Below are positions 33,975 through 34,035 of a DNA stretch of 34,035 bases, piece by piece. Made by a program: the position numbers and the translations under genes. The first letter of the stretch is position 1. Every line of letters starts with the position of its first letter. Under the pieces are notes generated by a model that saw nothing but the letters and a program-made list of their open reading frames with translations, did no database searches and was not told the DNA's origin. The DNA is from Thalassovita sp. GTDB lineage: Bacteria > Bacteroidota > Bacteroidia > Cytophagales > Flammeovirgaceae. Where the stretch lies: the NCBI GenBank assembly GCA_002729595.1, contig PBYL01000041.1, positions 1 through 34,035 of the forward strand. Direction: 5' to 3'.

Positions 33975-34034
33975 TTCACGTGCTTGTACGACTCTTCCAC
34001 TATTGAATAATATTCGATGAAAATTACTGCTATC
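33939..34034 (-). CDS. Fragment of a DUF4815-like phage structural protein, truncated at both ends
   Basis: Reading the minus strand from 34034 gives 32 codons that include FHRILFNSGRVVQ, ARELTQAQ and TILQNQI. From memory, this closely matches a conserved N-terminal block of DUF4815-type tail or baseplate proteins of tailed phages (pattern: RxLFxxGxxVQARELxQxQxILQNQI). After the final Ile (codon at 33939-33941) the frame is the reverse complement of susC and meets a stop at 33846-33848. The family would be expected to continue with more coding sequence, so the match ends at the joint with susC. The gene runs off the right edge upstream. Confidence 0.65.
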
Positions 34035-34035
34035 A

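Noticed and set aside
33974..34035. Insertion-sequence end interrupting the second susC
   Set aside because: An alternative minus-strand frame ends in a stop near the joint and could be taken for a transposase C-terminus, but the neighbouring frame carries the much more specific phage block ARELTQAQTILQNQI across the joint, and no terminal inverted repeat is seen.

Overview
The window is AT-rich DNA from a member of the Bacteroidota, probably a marine Cytophagales-type bacterium. The evidence is paired SusC/SusD proteins, many lipoproteins with Bacteroidota-style lipoboxes, a type IX secretion (T9SS) C-terminal sorting domain, and weak or absent Shine-Dalgarno sequences. I cannot name the genus. 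The left end looks like the replication origin of a plasmid, megaplasmid or secondary replicon. It has a Rep_3/RepB-type initiator gene (1489-2502) preceded by at least 17 copies of a 17-bp iteron (783-1406) and an AT-rich stretch, with a divergent Bro-N/DinD-like gene running off the left edge.

Region by region: 1-641, partial Bro-N protein on the minus strand; 642-1488, origin region with iterons and palindromes; 1489-2502, rep with a strong terminator; 2661-3482, secreted N-terminal-nucleophile amide hydrolase; 3646-5004, lipoprotein metallophosphatase of purple-acid-phosphatase type; a bidirectional terminator near 5012-5056; 5058-6068, a minus-strand LacI-family regulator; 6135-6169, two tandem LacI-type operators.

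6247-24744 is a nine-gene, closely spaced, single-strand locus: SSS symporter, FAD-dependent oxidoreductase without a signal peptide, SusC, SusD, large alpha/alpha-toroid lipoprotein, sulfatase lipoprotein, secreted GH2 glycosidase, secreted FAD-dependent oxidoreductase with an N-terminal beta-sandwich, and an exported protein with a Dxx[ST]GAT flavinylation motif. This is a polysaccharide utilization locus (PUL) for a sulfated glycan. Its unusual part is an apparent redox branch: two related FAD oxidoreductases, one probably cytoplasmic and one exported, with a candidate covalent-FMN carrier as the last gene.

24908-28974 is a three-gene cassette in which two related outer-membrane beta-barrel proteins flank a TIG/Kelch-like lipoprotein. 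29171-32632 encodes a 1153-residue modular T9SS cargo protein with an internal duplication. At 32949 a second susC begins but breaks off near 33959. Beyond that point the minus strand encodes a piece of a DUF4815-like phage structural protein. The two coding signals share about 21 bases (33939-33959), so the right edge is either a microhomology-mediated recombination joint or a chimeric assembly joint.
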